The notes below the pieces were generated by a model that did no database searches, was not told where the DNA came from, and saw only the letters and a list, made by a program, of their open reading frames with translations. From assembly GCF_017086365.1 (NCBI RefSeq), contig NZ_CP070969.1, positions 2,790,001-2,854,000 on the forward strand: 64,000 bases of DNA. Reading direction: 5' to 3'. Origin of the DNA: Paenibacillus tianjinensis. Its GTDB lineage: Bacteria; Bacillota; Bacilli; Paenibacillales; Paenibacillaceae. The number at the start of each line of letters is the position of its first letter. Positions within the stretch are counted from its first letter, which is position 1. The position numbers were made by a program, and so were the translations under genes. Positions 35,031 through 44,755 of this stretch are shown here, one piece after another.

Positions 35031-36944
35031 ATGGAGATTAATGTAACACTACCGGATGGAAACGTTAAGAAGTATTCGCATAACACCGAAATAAGTGCAA
35101 TTGCCGAATCCATAAGCCCAAGTCTGAAGAAAAATGCGGTTGCAGGTAAAATAAACGGTAAGCTCGTGGACCTTCATTATCCGGTTACGCAGGACAGCCG
35201 GGTTGAAATTGTGCTCCTGGATAGCCAAGAGGGCCAGGACATTCACAGACACAGCACAGCTCATCTGATGGCTCAGGCCATTAAACGCATATATGGCGGT
35301 AAAAATGTGAAGCTGGGTATCGGTCCTGTCATTGAAGACGGGTTCTACTACGATATAGATATTGAGCAGCCGTTGTCGAGCGAGGATCTGGCGGCAATTG
35401 AACAGGAAATGCAACGGATCATTAATGAGAATCTGCCGATTGTCCGCCGGGAGGTCAGCCGGGAAGACGCAGAAGCCCTGTTCGAAGACCTTGAAGAGCC
35501 GCTTAAGCTGGAACTGATCCGCGATTTGCCTGAAAAAGCTGTTATCAGTATTTACGATCAGGGGGAATTTTCGGATCTGTGCCGGGGGCCGCATCTGGCT
35601 TCAACTGGCCAAATTAAAGTATTCAAGCTTATGAGTGTTGCCGGAGCCTATTGGCGCGGAGATTCAAACAACAAGATGCTTCAGCGGATTTACGGCGTCT
35701 CGTTCCTGAAAAAAGCGCAGCTAGAAGAGCATTTGCATATGCTCGAAGAAGCGAAGAAACGTGATCACCGTAAGCTGGGTAAGGAACTGGAGCTGTTCAT
35801 GTTCTCCGAAGAATCGCCGGGAATGCCGTTCTATCTGCCAAAAGGAATGATCATCCGCACAGAGCTGGAGGATTTCAGCCGCGGAATCCAGCGGGAACGG
35901 GCTTACAGTGAAGTCCGCACTCCGCTGATGATGAATAACCGGCTGTGGGAGCAGTCCGGGCACTATGATCATTACAAGGATGATATGTATTTCACACATG
36001 TGGATGAGGCGAAATTCGCGCTGAAGCCAATGAACTGTCCGGGGCATATGCTGATCTTCAAAAACAGCCGGCATTCCTACCGCGAGCTGCCGATCCGCCT
36101 TGCCGAATTCGGGCAGGTGCACCGCAATGAATCTTCCGGGTCATTGAACGGGATGATGCGTGTCCGTACTTTTTGCCAGGATGATGCCCATTTGTTCGTC
36201 CTGCCGGAACAGATTGAAGCTGAAATCGGTCAGGTGCTGGATCTGATCGACCATATCTACAATGTGTTTGGCTTCGAATACAAGGTGGAGTTATCTACTC
36301 GTCCGGCGGATTATATGGGAGAAGAATCTCTTTGGGACCAGGCGGAGGCAGCACTGGAGCTGGTGCTTCAGAACCGCGGCATCCCTTACCGGATTAACCC
36401 CGGAGACGGCGCGTTTTACGGGCCGAAGATCGATTTTCACATTCTGGATGCACTCAAGAGAAGCTGGCAGTGCGGAACAGTGCAGCTGGATTTCCAGATG
36501 CCTGAGAAATTTGACCTGACTTACATCGGCGAAGACGGCCAGAAACATCGGCCAGTTGTCATTCACCGTGCGGTGTACGGTTCGATTGACCGGTTCATCG
36601 GGATTCTCACTGAACATTTCAGCGGCGCTTTTCCGGTGTGGCTGTCTCCGGTGCAGGCCAAGCTGCTGCCCGTCTCCGGGAATCATGCAGATTATGCCTT
36701 TCAAGTGAAACAGGCACTCGCTGCTGCCGGAATCCGGGTTGAGGTGGATGACCGTAACGAGAAGCTTGGCTTGAAGATCCGCGAAGCCCAGCTTGAAAAG
36801 GTGCCATATATGCTCGTTCTAGGCGATAATGAGCAGAAATCTGCTACAGTTTCCGTGAGAAAACGTGCTGGGGGCGATGCCGGAGCAATGAGTATTGAAG
36901 AGATTGTCCGGCAGATCTCTGCTGAGATTGCTGATAGAAGCTAA
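35031..36944 (+). CDS. thrS: Threonyl-tRNA synthetase
   Basis: This 637-residue class II synthetase has an N-terminal TGS domain (about residues 1-65), an editing domain with HSTAHLMAQA and the CRGPHL zinc/editing segment, then the catalytic core with MNCPGHM (zinc Cys), the motif 2 region RLAEFGQVHRNE, motif 3 and the C-terminal anticodon-binding domain (SPVQAKLLPV). ATG 35031 is 8 nt after GGAGG. Control by the upstream T-box ties expression to tRNA-Thr charging. Length and domains are standard. Confidence 0.97.
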   Translation: MEINVTLPDGNVKKYSHNTEISAIAESISPSLKKNAVAGKINGKLVDLHYPVTQDSRVEIVLLDSQEGQDIHRHSTAHLMAQAIKRIYGGKNVKLGIGPVIEDGFYYDIDIEQPLSSEDLAAIEQEMQRIINENLPIVRREVSREDAEALFEDLEEPLKLELIRDLPEKAVISIYDQGEFSDLCRGPHLASTGQIKVFKLMSVAGAYWRGDSNNKMLQRIYGVSFLKKAQLEEHLHMLEEAKKRDHRKLGKELELFMFSEESPGMPFYLPKGMIIRTELEDFSRGIQRERAYSEVRTPLMMNNRLWEQSGHYDHYKDDMYFTHVDEAKFALKPMNCPGHMLIFKNSRHSYRELPIRLAEFGQVHRNESSGSLNGMMRVRTFCQDDAHLFVLPEQIEAEIGQVLDLIDHIYNVFGFEYKVELSTRPADYMGEESLWDQAEAALELVLQNRGIPYRINPGDGAFYGPKIDFHILDALKRSWQCGTVQLDFQMPEKFDLTYIGEDGQKHRPVVIHRAVYGSIDRFIGILTEHFSGAFPVWLSPVQAKLLPVSGNHADYAFQVKQALAAAGIRVEVDDRNEKLGLKIREAQLEKVPYMLVLGDNEQKSATVSVRKRAGGDAGAMSIEEIVRQISAEIADRS

Positions 36945-36970
36945 TTGTTCCTTCATTAAGATGTATCAGG

Positions 36971-37016
36971 CTGAACAGCTCCGTTTTTACATAAACGGGG
37001 TTGTTCTTTTATATAA
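36971..37016 (+). terminator. Terminator after thrS
   Basis: AACAGCTCCGTTT pairs with AAACGGGGTTGTT (with G-U pairs), followed by CTTTTAT. Confidence 0.75.
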
Positions 37017-37128
37017 ATGATGCAGACGTAGGGATAGATGTATTCTATAATTTAATAGAAACTGATCTTAAGCAGCGGTTGGGTCTAGCTATTACAGCGT
37101 GATTAATCAGGATATAGGAGGCAACTTC

Positions 37129-37725
37129 GTGATCTCGGACAACATCAGGCAACTAAACGGCACTTTTATTAAAATGGTTCCTCTGGAAGCAGCACATAAG
37201 GCAGAACTGACCGCCATTCTGAACAATCCGCGAATTTGGGAGTTCACCTGGAGAAAAATATCCTCCGCCGGAGAAGTAGAGCAGCTGATTGAGACGGCAC
37301 TTGCGGGTAAAGAGAAGGGGCAAGACCTGCCTTTTGTGATGATTGATCTTTCGACCGGCAGAATCGCCGGCACCTCGCGGATTATGCATATCGACCGGAC
37401 TCACCGGAATGCGGAAATCGGCTGCACCTGGATCTCTCCGGACTACTGGAGAACGCCGGTCAATACGGAGGCCAAATCACTTCTGCTGCAGTACTGCTTC
37501 GAGCACCTGGAGCTGATCCGGGTCAACTTCACGATTGTCGGTGATAACCTGAGATCACAAAAAGCTATCGAGCGGATTGGTGCAGTAAAAGAAGGCGTTC
37601 TGCGCAAGCACCGGATCACTTCGGGAGGGGCTGTACTGGATAATGTGCTGTACAGCATCATCGATGAAGACTGGCCGGCAGTTAAAGCAAATTTGCATTA
37701 TCTGCTGCATGAGAAATACAAGTAG
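37129..37725 (+). CDS. GNAT family N-acetyltransferase (RimJ/RimL type)
   Basis: This 198-residue acetyltransferase has the RimJ/RimL-like core: IAGTSRIMHIDRTHRNAEIGCTWISPDYWRTPVNTEAK, then NLRSQKAIERIGAVKEGVLRKH, which carries the acetyl-CoA-binding region. GTG 37129 is 7 nt after GGAGG (37117-37121); an upstream GTG at 37099 precedes the ribosome binding site. Relatives acetylate ribosomal protein N-termini or small molecules. The gene follows thrS but has its own terminator. Confidence 0.88.
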   Translation: MISDNIRQLNGTFIKMVPLEAAHKAELTAILNNPRIWEFTWRKISSAGEVEQLIETALAGKEKGQDLPFVMIDLSTGRIAGTSRIMHIDRTHRNAEIGCTWISPDYWRTPVNTEAKSLLLQYCFEHLELIRVNFTIVGDNLRSQKAIERIGAVKEGVLRKHRITSGGAVLDNVLYSIIDEDWPAVKANLHYLLHEKYK

Positions 37726-37750
37726 TAATCTATGCTGCATTTAGTAGTAG

Positions 37751-37777
37751 AAAGAGCCGCCGACCGGCTCTTTTTTT
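37751..37777 (+). terminator. Terminator after the GNAT gene
   Basis: AAAGAGCC and GGCTCTTT form the stem, followed by a run of seven T residues. Confidence 0.85.
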
Positions 37778-37836
37778 AATTGTGGCTGTTATGTAATCAA
37801 TCTATATTACAAATAGCCAGATTTCTATTTGATTGA

Positions 37837-37921
37837 TATAATAGAAACATATATTCCCCGATAACAATAACTTATCAGTATTACTCAGCCCATATTTCAC
37901 CCTGCATGGGGCAAATATGGG
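37837..37921 (+). promoter_or_regulatory. Promoter and leader hairpin of the SMC-like operon
   Basis: TATAAT (37837-37842) is a likely -10, but no good -35 is seen. About 45 nt into the presumed leader there is a strong stem-loop at 37889-37921: CCCATATTT pairs with AAATATGGG, with an inner CCC/GGG pair and a TGCAT loop. It is followed by TTTATGTTATTT. This could act as an attenuator or partial terminator that holds expression low. No other feature is seen in this 266-bp gap. Confidence 0.45.
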
Positions 37922-37991
37922 TTTATGTTATTTATTCGGAATACCTAAGTTGAAGCTAGACTACGAAGTGATGGCGAGGTAGGCATTAGAT

Positions 37992-39500
37992 ATGAACTGG
38001 ACGGATTTTGGTGAACGGAATAAACGGCTCAACCCGCTGTGGAGCCTTGGTGCAGGGATGAATCTTGGTGAGCTGCAGCCCTATAAGGAGATGATTGCGC
38101 TCAGCGTGCTGCTGCAGGTCTACTACCTGGAGCTGGAATCGAACGAACAGCGGTCTAAGGAAGATATTATCGCTCTCACGTGGAGTTCGCTGGAACGCTT
38201 CAATATTGCCAGGCTCGGCACATCCGAATCCGTGGAACGGCTGGTCGACGGACTACTGTGGAGCGGCAGCGGGGGTGATTTTGAGGCGGTATATTATGAT
38301 GACCACACTAGGCAGATGACGGTGCAAAAGTACAAATACTTCACGGTTGACGAGGATGCAACCCGCAGCAGCTGGGAAGAGAACGGCACTACCATATACA
38401 GGCTGTCCGAATACGCACTGGAACTGATTTTCATGAGCCATGAGATTATCGATGAATTTCAGATCAGCATTAAGCTGCTCGAAATTCAGATGCACATTAA
38501 GCATGGCCGCGTAACCCGGGCGATGCAGGATGTGAACGAACTCATCTCACGTGTGCGGAAGATGACCCAGCAGCAGCAGGAATACCGCAGCGCCCTGCGC
38601 CGCAATCCGAAGCATATTTTCAGCGAATACGGCGTGATACGGCATCAGCGGCTGGAGGAGATTCACCAGCAGTTTGACGAGGAACGCAGGCACTTCGATA
38701 ATATTCACCGCTCGCTGGCCCGGCTGGCCAATGACGAGAAGGATGTCATCGACTTTAACGAGCTGCGGCTCCTGTCCGAACGGGTGGAGCTGTCGCGTAA
38801 AGTGCATGATGAGCTGGCTGAGGTCGTCCTGAGTATTTTTGAAGCCGAGACGAACTTAAGACTGAATTTCCCGGAGCTGTTCTGGGGGGCTGCAGGGTTT
38901 AATTTCCGGACGAATGTCTGGGAGGAATGGGTTAAGAGTGAGGGCCTGCCCGGCGGGGACAGCCTGGAACTCCTGGTCAGCGGGCTGTTTGCGCCGCACC
39001 AGGACTTCATTTATCCTCTCGCCTGGGCTTGGGAGGAGCAGGATGTCGGCTTTTTGCCGGAAGAATTGTTAAATGAGCCTGAGGATGAGGAAGAGGAGAC
39101 GGAAGCTCCTTATGTGCCGAAGTCGATCCCGTGGGACGAGGTCGCGGAGCTGTGGCTTCCTGTATTTACGGAGCTGGCTGAAGCGGGGCAGTTTACGTTT
39201 TCATCAGACGCCTTTCCAGAGGAAGTAAAACTAAAATGGGCCCGGACGCCGGATGCCGTCGACCTCTGGGCGCAGTTTTTTCACACGGAGATTAGGGTTC
39301 AGGAGCTTGAAGCGAACAGCCCTGGCGGGACAGACGAGTGCCAGCGGCTAATCCAATATCTGCTCCAGGAACATCCTGAGCTGGAGATACTGCGTGGTCA
39401 AACACTACGAACAACAATTGCCGGAGAACAGCGGAATGAAACCGTCAAATGGCCGGGGCTGGAAATGAGTCCCTATACCATTACTATAGTACAGAGATGA
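37992..39500 (+). CDS. Kleisin-like subunit of an SMC-type complex (JetA/MksF-like)
   Basis: This 502-residue protein is not closely recognised but fits the JetA/MksF position and style. An N-terminal winged-helix-like region (about residues 25-110) leads to RLSEYALELIFMSHEI and a long helical region (about 145-290; AMQDVNELISRVRKMTQQ), as in kleisins that bind an SMC neck. An acidic insert lies near residues 361-374 (NEPEDEEEETEAP). A C-terminal domain follows. GAGGTAGG precedes ATG 37992. It is 11 bp before a small subunit gene and is followed by a 1495-aa SMC-like ATPase, an order matching MksF-E-B and Wadjet JetA-B-C. Confidence 0.72.
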   Translation: MNWTDFGERNKRLNPLWSLGAGMNLGELQPYKEMIALSVLLQVYYLELESNEQRSKEDIIALTWSSLERFNIARLGTSESVERLVDGLLWSGSGGDFEAVYYDDHTRQMTVQKYKYFTVDEDATRSSWEENGTTIYRLSEYALELIFMSHEIIDEFQISIKLLEIQMHIKHGRVTRAMQDVNELISRVRKMTQQQQEYRSALRRNPKHIFSEYGVIRHQRLEEIHQQFDEERRHFDNIHRSLARLANDEKDVIDFNELRLLSERVELSRKVHDELAEVVLSIFEAETNLRLNFPELFWGAAGFNFRTNVWEEWVKSEGLPGGDSLELLVSGLFAPHQDFIYPLAWAWEEQDVGFLPEELLNEPEDEEEETEAPYVPKSIPWDEVAELWLPVFTELAEAGQFTFSSDAFPEEVKLKWARTPDAVDLWAQFFHTEIRVQELEANSPGGTDECQRLIQYLLQEHPELEILRGQTLRTTIAGEQRNETVKWPGLEMSPYTITIVQR

Positions 39501-39511
39501 GAGGTTAGAGC

Positions 39512-40270
39512 ATGAGCTATTCATTAGAACAATTACAGATGGCCTCGCGGCTGTTTTTTGATCTGCTTCGCCGGAAAGTAATTTCACTAGATGATCCCGC
39601 CGCAGCGGAATGCCTGCAGGATACCGGGGCTTATGATGCCCTGCAGTACCTGGCTAAGGAGGGAGGCTGCCGGATCATGAATTCCGGACACCGCCTGCAT
39701 TTGCTGGTGAATCCGCTCGGTTCGGGATTTGCCACCAACTTCACCCAGCTGCGGAATAAATATTCAAGGGTTGAGCGTAAAACCCATCTACATATTATCA
39801 ATGTCATTATTCTGGTATTTCTGGCGGAAATGGATCAGGATGAGCAGCATTTCAAGCCCGGGCAGGACAGCATGTCCTATATTCAGATTTCCGACCAGGT
39901 ATCCTCATTGTTTCAGTCATGGAATGCACTGGATGAAGACGGGACATTCAGCAAACAGTGGCGTCTGGATATCCAGGCGATGTACAAGGTATGGACCAAT
40001 CTCTATATGCAGACCAAAAGCCAGGAGGATGGAGACTCTTTATCCAGAGGGTACGGCTCGCGGATCGGTCTGATCCATGAAGGGATGAAGCTGCTGGAGG
40101 ATGAGCATCTGGTGTTCATTTCAGAGAATGAGAAACGGATTTTCCCGCGGGAAGAATTGTATGAACGAATGCGTTATCTGTATCATGATGTTGACCGTTA
40201 TAAGGAACTGAAAGCTTTGATCGGCCGGACCTTGACGGAGAAAGAAGGGGAAGCCCATGCCGCGCATTGA
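39512..40270 (+). CDS. Accessory subunit of the SMC-type complex (JetB/MksE-like, DUF6063-like)
   Basis: This 252-residue protein lies between the kleisin-like and SMC-like genes. It begins with a helical region (SLEQLQMASRLFFDLLRRKVI), followed by a winged-helix-like part (NSGHRLHLLVNPLGSGFATN) and a long helical body. Size, position and alpha-helical content are those of MksE/JetB (kite) subunits; I also recall it as DUF6063. AGAGGTTAG precedes the ATG, and its 3' end overlaps the next gene by 14 bp, indicating coupled translation in fixed stoichiometry. Confidence 0.7.
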   Translation: MSYSLEQLQMASRLFFDLLRRKVISLDDPAAAECLQDTGAYDALQYLAKEGGCRIMNSGHRLHLLVNPLGSGFATNFTQLRNKYSRVERKTHLHIINVIILVFLAEMDQDEQHFKPGQDSMSYIQISDQVSSLFQSWNALDEDGTFSKQWRLDIQAMYKVWTNLYMQTKSQEDGDSLSRGYGSRIGLIHEGMKLLEDEHLVFISENEKRIFPREELYERMRYLYHDVDRYKELKALIGRTLTEKEGEAHAAH

Positions 40271-43200
40271 GCGTATCCGTATCGCCGGACTGAAGTATGA
40301 GAAGATGCTGAAGAAGTATGATGATATGGTTCTTGACCTCTGCAACGAGGAAGGACCGGCTAATACCCTGATCACCCTGATGAACGGCGGCGGTAAGGGC
40401 GTACTGCTTCAGTCGATTTTTCAATTACTGATTCCCAAAGCCGCTTGGGGCAAAGATAACGAGAACCAGGTGGAGGCATTCTTTCATAATCATAAAAAGC
40501 AGCTCAAACCCTATACCTTCCATGTCGCTATCGAGTGGAGGCTGGATAACGATGAGCGTAATGAATATATGACGACCGCTATCGCCATGACTGCCCACAG
40601 TTCCGTGGATCAGCTGGAAATCAAGGTGGATTATTTGCTCTACACGCTTATGGATTATGATGAGCAGGCTGAACTTACACTTTCGACCTTGCCCCTCTAT
40701 AATCAGTCAGAAGGCGGGCCGGCGAGTTTTGAAGCGATCCAGCAGTTTGTGCGCGAGCACCGCGGGGAGATTGTCCCATTTGGCAGCAGCAATTCTGAAC
40801 TCAAGAAGTATTACAACTTTCTGCAAGAGCGGGATATTCATATCGGTGAGTGGCGTAACATGAAGAAAATCAACGGCGAAGAGGGCGGGATCAAGGGCTA
40901 TTTTCAAAAAAATGACGCCTTTACGAACCAGAATCTGTTCGAGAAGCTAATCATTCCTGAAATCGGCTCCAGCCTTAATGAAGGCCTTCGTGAGGAAGAC
41001 GGTTCCCTGCAGCGGATGTTCCTCGACGCGGCGACGGTCGCCCAGCGGCTGCCGATGCTGGAACAGCGGGAGAAGGCTTTTGCCGAATTCACCTCACTGA
41101 CTGCGCCGCTCTATGAGCTGGTGAAGCAAGGAACGGAAGCCGAGCAGCGTTTTCAGGAGTCTGAGCAGCAGGGGCGGCAGATCTTTACGGTCATCCATGA
41201 GGAGCTTAAGACTGCCGAGGACAAGCGGCGTGAGCAAGCAGATGAACTGGTCCGCCTGCATCAGGAAGGCCGCCAGCTGCGGTTTGAGGCGGATAATCTG
41301 ACTTATCTGCGCAGCAAAGAGGAACATGACCGGAAACAGGATGAATTCAAGGGGATCAGTGACAATCAGGCAAGAGCACGCGCGCGGCTGGATGCATCGA
41401 AGGAGAAGGAAAAGCATCTGGAAGTGGCGTACTACTTAGCCAAACGCAAAGTCCAACTCCGCCAGATCGAGCAGTGGCAGAAGGAAATAGAAGCGATCGA
41501 AGGTTCGCTTGAAATGAAGGAACGGCAAGAGGTAATTAAGAGCGCCAAGAATGAGCTGCGTACCCAGTGGGATAAGGTATCCTTGTTGTGGCAGAAGCAA
41601 ATTTCCATATTTGCTGAGCGCCAGCATGCCTTAACGACAGAAGAGGGGGGATTGCAAAAGGAAAGAGAAAGTTTCCTGCTGGAGCTGGGAGGACTGGAGA
41701 ACCGGATTAATGAGCTTACTAGCGCTATCCGGCAATTTACAGAGGAAACAGGCATCTTCACTTCACGCCATGGACAAGAAGCTGCGTCCGCTCCAGGTGC
41801 AGCGCTTCAGCGGACGTTAATCGCTATAAACGGGATTGAAGGCAGTATCACCGAACTCAAGGAGCAGCGCAAGCTTGCCGAGGCGCAGCGGTTCAGCCTG
41901 CACAAAGCACATGCAGAGCTTAGCGTAAAACAGAACGCCCAGAATCAGCAAACTGATGAGCTGAACAATCAGCTTGAAGTGCAGATGAACAAAGAATCAC
42001 AGCTATGGTCACAACTGGTCGTGCTGCTTGAGCTGTATGAAGAGCATCAGGTAATGGGTGTGGCGGCATTGTTTGAAGCCAAGGCTGTGATTCAGGAGCG
42101 GTTTATCCGCAGGCTGGATGATGCCGAGCAGCAGACGAAACGGCTCAGAAGAGCTTATTACCATCAGCAGATGGATGTAGAGCTGCAGCAGGAAGCGTAC
42201 TGGCTGCCTAATGCAGACGTTCTTACTGTGAAAGATACGTTGGATGCGCTGAAGATTACCTCCATGCTCGGCAGTTCTTTTCTCAATGACTTGTCTTATT
42301 TAAACCGTGAAGAAGAGCTGGAACGTCATCCGCTGCTCCCGTATGGACTAATTGTTACACAGCGTGAGGCGGATAAAATCCCTCCTGGTGCTTTGAAGGA
42401 AATTATCCTCAAATCTGCTGTACCGGTCTTTATCCGCGAAGAAATGGCTGGGACGGCAGTGGAGCCCTTCCGGCTGCTCTCCAACCAGGGGCCCCAGATG
42501 ATTCTGCAGCCTGAACGCTTCCAGGACTGGAAGCGCGGTATCGCATCAAGGCTGAAGGAGCAGGAGGAAGAGCTGCAGGACGCGGAAAATTACCTCTCCA
42601 AGCTGAGATCTGCCCGCCAAGAGTTCGAGCGGCTGTTCCAAGGCGAGCATACGATGAATCTCAGAGCTAAGCTGAGCACACTTGCACAACTCAGCGATGA
42701 GCTTGGCCAAAAGTTAAGCAGCCTGAACCATGAGATCAGCAGCAATGAAGAGGCTCTGGCGAGCATTCAGAAAGAAGTGGTTCAAAATGAGCTGGAGCAG
42801 ACCGGACTAGAACAAAGGGTGCAGGCGCTGCGCCAGTGGGAAGAACGGACGAAGAAGCAGGAGCAGGATTACAGGGACAAGCAGAGTGCTGTGGAACGCA
42901 AACAGGTTCTAAGCAAAGAGATTGCCGCCAAAGAGCAAGGGATGGTCCAGCTGAAAGCGGAAATGGACAGCACCGCGCAGCAGCGTGTGAACTGGATTGG
43001 GGATACACGCTACTCCTTATTCCCGAGGCTGCAAAGCTGGTTCCCGGAGATTGTTTTTCCTGGTGAACTTCATCCTTCAGAGGGTTCCGGTTTAGAAGAG
43101 CAGGAGTTTGATCCAGAGGCTCAAAATATACTCCAGCAGCTGCTCAGTACTGTGGAAAGCCTGCAGCAATCCTTAACGCAAAATGAGCTGGAAATCCGTA

Positions 43201-44744
43201 CCCGGGCAGGCAATATTAAACGAGCCGGTGAACAGCTGGCTGAGCTGGAGTCCGCCGTCAATGAGGTAGATAAACAATGGAAGAATGCGGCTGAGCCTTC
43301 CGATTCTCCGGAAACCCTTATGACAGCGAGAGCACGCCAGAAGAACGAAACAGCTAATTTGGATGAAGATTACCAGAACGTGCGTGAATCCTACATCCGC
43401 TGCCAGACGATTCTGGAGAATCTGCAGAAGGATCTGCGGAAAGCTGAAAAAACGATCAAAGAAAAACACGAACGCCCGGTGGAAATCTGGCAGGAATCCC
43501 TCGACGCTAAAGAAGCTGAGGTTAATGCTCGCAACCGCGAAAACGAGCATTTGCTGAACAGCTGCAAGCAGGCCTTATCTTCAATGGATCAGTGGATTCA
43601 AACGCTGGGTAATCAGAGTAAGATAATGGATACGCATGTTGAAGGCCGCACACAGCTGCGGGAAGTGCCGGAAGAAATACAGCTGCGCGTAAGAGAAGAT
43701 TGTGAACCGCTGGTAGCCGATTGGCTGCTGCAGAGCAAGAAAAGCCGCGGAGAGCGAGCCGAAATCTCCCGCAAAGTGAAGGAAGAGAAATCTTCTTTAA
43801 GCAGTAAGCTCGCCAAGTGCGGATGGAACAGCGAACTGGAGACCAAGATTCAGGAGCGGCTTAATACCGTACACTGGGATGATTTCTTTATTGCCCGCCA
43901 AGTGCTGGATTCCATGCTGCAGAGCTCGCAGGATCAGATTGAGAGCATCCGCAGTGATAAGGAAGGGATGGAGCTGTCCCGGAAGCTATGGGTCGGGCGC
44001 GCCGCCAAGCGGGTCGTGCAAATTGTGGATATCCTGAAGCGCATGGAACGGCGGATGATCATCCACAATGAGAACGGACATGCTTTTCCGCTGGTGCGGC
44101 TGAATTATAAGAATATCACCGTTCCAAAGACTACAGAGGATATCGAACCGCTGGTCAGCGACTATTTCAACCGCTGCATCAGCATTTTGCTGGAGAAATA
44201 TCCGAAGATTGAGCAGGTTCCGGCAGCTGCGGTCAAGGAGCTTATAAATGACGGAAAAATCGTATATGCCGCAATGCAGAACCGTTTCCCGGTACTTCAA
44301 GTGTACAAGCCGGTCACCGAGAACTACTTCCTCTATGCGGCCCCGGAAGAATTCCATTACTCCGACTGGGAGGTTATTAACCGCGGAGCGCTGGATGAAG
44401 CTGTCGGCAGCGGCGGTCAGCGCCAATCCGTGCAGCTTCTGGTAGCGATGATGATCATGACGCATAAACGGGTTAACCGTGAGAATAAAGGCTGGACGGT
44501 CTTCTTATATGACAATCCGTTCGGCGAAATGGTCTCGAACAACGTGCTTGATCCGGTGTTTGAGATCTCCAAAGCATTGAGGTTCCAGTGGCTAATCGTC
44601 ACGCCGCCGGAGCTGGTTAAGAATGATGTCAGTGTCCGTTTCGGCGTTTACTGGCAGCTCTATTTTGGCGGCGATAAGGGAGAAATGCTGGAATCCACGC
44701 TCGTAAAAGGCGGAAGAAAGCTGATCCCGGCTTCGCTGTTCTAA
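40257..44744 (+). CDS. SMC-like coiled-coil ATPase (JetC/MksB-like)
   Basis: This 1495-residue protein has a split ATPase head. Walker A-like MNGGGKGV is at residues 42-49, and the signature SGGQRQS (1385-1391) and Walker B-like VFLYDNPFG (1415-1423) are at the far C-terminus. Between them lie two long coiled-coil regions (about 270-640 and 765-1310) around a globular hinge-like segment (about 648-760, YWLPNADVLTVKD onward). This is the SMC/MksB plan. Two key positions are unusual: Gly follows the Walker A Lys, and Asn replaces the usual catalytic Glu after the Walker B Asp. GGGGAAG precedes ATG 40257. It probably loads onto or extrudes DNA with the two upstream proteins. Confidence 0.82.
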   Translation: MPRIERIRIAGLKYEKMLKKYDDMVLDLCNEEGPANTLITLMNGGGKGVLLQSIFQLLIPKAAWGKDNENQVEAFFHNHKKQLKPYTFHVAIEWRLDNDERNEYMTTAIAMTAHSSVDQLEIKVDYLLYTLMDYDEQAELTLSTLPLYNQSEGGPASFEAIQQFVREHRGEIVPFGSSNSELKKYYNFLQERDIHIGEWRNMKKINGEEGGIKGYFQKNDAFTNQNLFEKLIIPEIGSSLNEGLREEDGSLQRMFLDAATVAQRLPMLEQREKAFAEFTSLTAPLYELVKQGTEAEQRFQESEQQGRQIFTVIHEELKTAEDKRREQADELVRLHQEGRQLRFEADNLTYLRSKEEHDRKQDEFKGISDNQARARARLDASKEKEKHLEVAYYLAKRKVQLRQIEQWQKEIEAIEGSLEMKERQEVIKSAKNELRTQWDKVSLLWQKQISIFAERQHALTTEEGGLQKERESFLLELGGLENRINELTSAIRQFTEETGIFTSRHGQEAASAPGAALQRTLIAINGIEGSITELKEQRKLAEAQRFSLHKAHAELSVKQNAQNQQTDELNNQLEVQMNKESQLWSQLVVLLELYEEHQVMGVAALFEAKAVIQERFIRRLDDAEQQTKRLRRAYYHQQMDVELQQEAYWLPNADVLTVKDTLDALKITSMLGSSFLNDLSYLNREEELERHPLLPYGLIVTQREADKIPPGALKEIILKSAVPVFIREEMAGTAVEPFRLLSNQGPQMILQPERFQDWKRGIASRLKEQEEELQDAENYLSKLRSARQEFERLFQGEHTMNLRAKLSTLAQLSDELGQKLSSLNHEISSNEEALASIQKEVVQNELEQTGLEQRVQALRQWEERTKKQEQDYRDKQSAVERKQVLSKEIAAKEQGMVQLKAEMDSTAQQRVNWIGDTRYSLFPRLQSWFPEIVFPGELHPSEGSGLEEQEFDPEAQNILQQLLSTVESLQQSLTQNELEIRTRAGNIKRAGEQLAELESAVNEVDKQWKNAAEPSDSPETLMTARARQKNETANLDEDYQNVRESYIRCQTILENLQKDLRKAEKTIKEKHERPVEIWQESLDAKEAEVNARNRENEHLLNSCKQALSSMDQWIQTLGNQSKIMDTHVEGRTQLREVPEEIQLRVREDCEPLVADWLLQSKKSRGERAEISRKVKEEKSSLSSKLAKCGWNSELETKIQERLNTVHWDDFFIARQVLDSMLQSSQDQIESIRSDKEGMELSRKLWVGRAAKRVVQIVDILKRMERRMIIHNENGHAFPLVRLNYKNITVPKTTEDIEPLVSDYFNRCISILLEKYPKIEQVPAAAVKELINDGKIVYAAMQNRFPVLQVYKPVTENYFLYAAPEEFHYSDWEVINRGALDEAVGSGGQRQSVQLLVAMMIMTHKRVNRENKGWTVFLYDNPFGEMVSNNVLDPVFEISKALRFQWLIVTPPELVKNDVSVRFGVYWQLYFGGDKGEMLESTLVKGGRKLIPASLF

Positions 44745-44755
44745 ATATAAATATC

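Noticed and set aside
37992..44744. Lamassu-type defence system (SMC-like LmuB with LmuA effector)
   Set aside because: No effector domain (nuclease, protease or hydrolase) is seen in the two smaller proteins, whose sizes and order fit kleisin and MksE-type subunits better.
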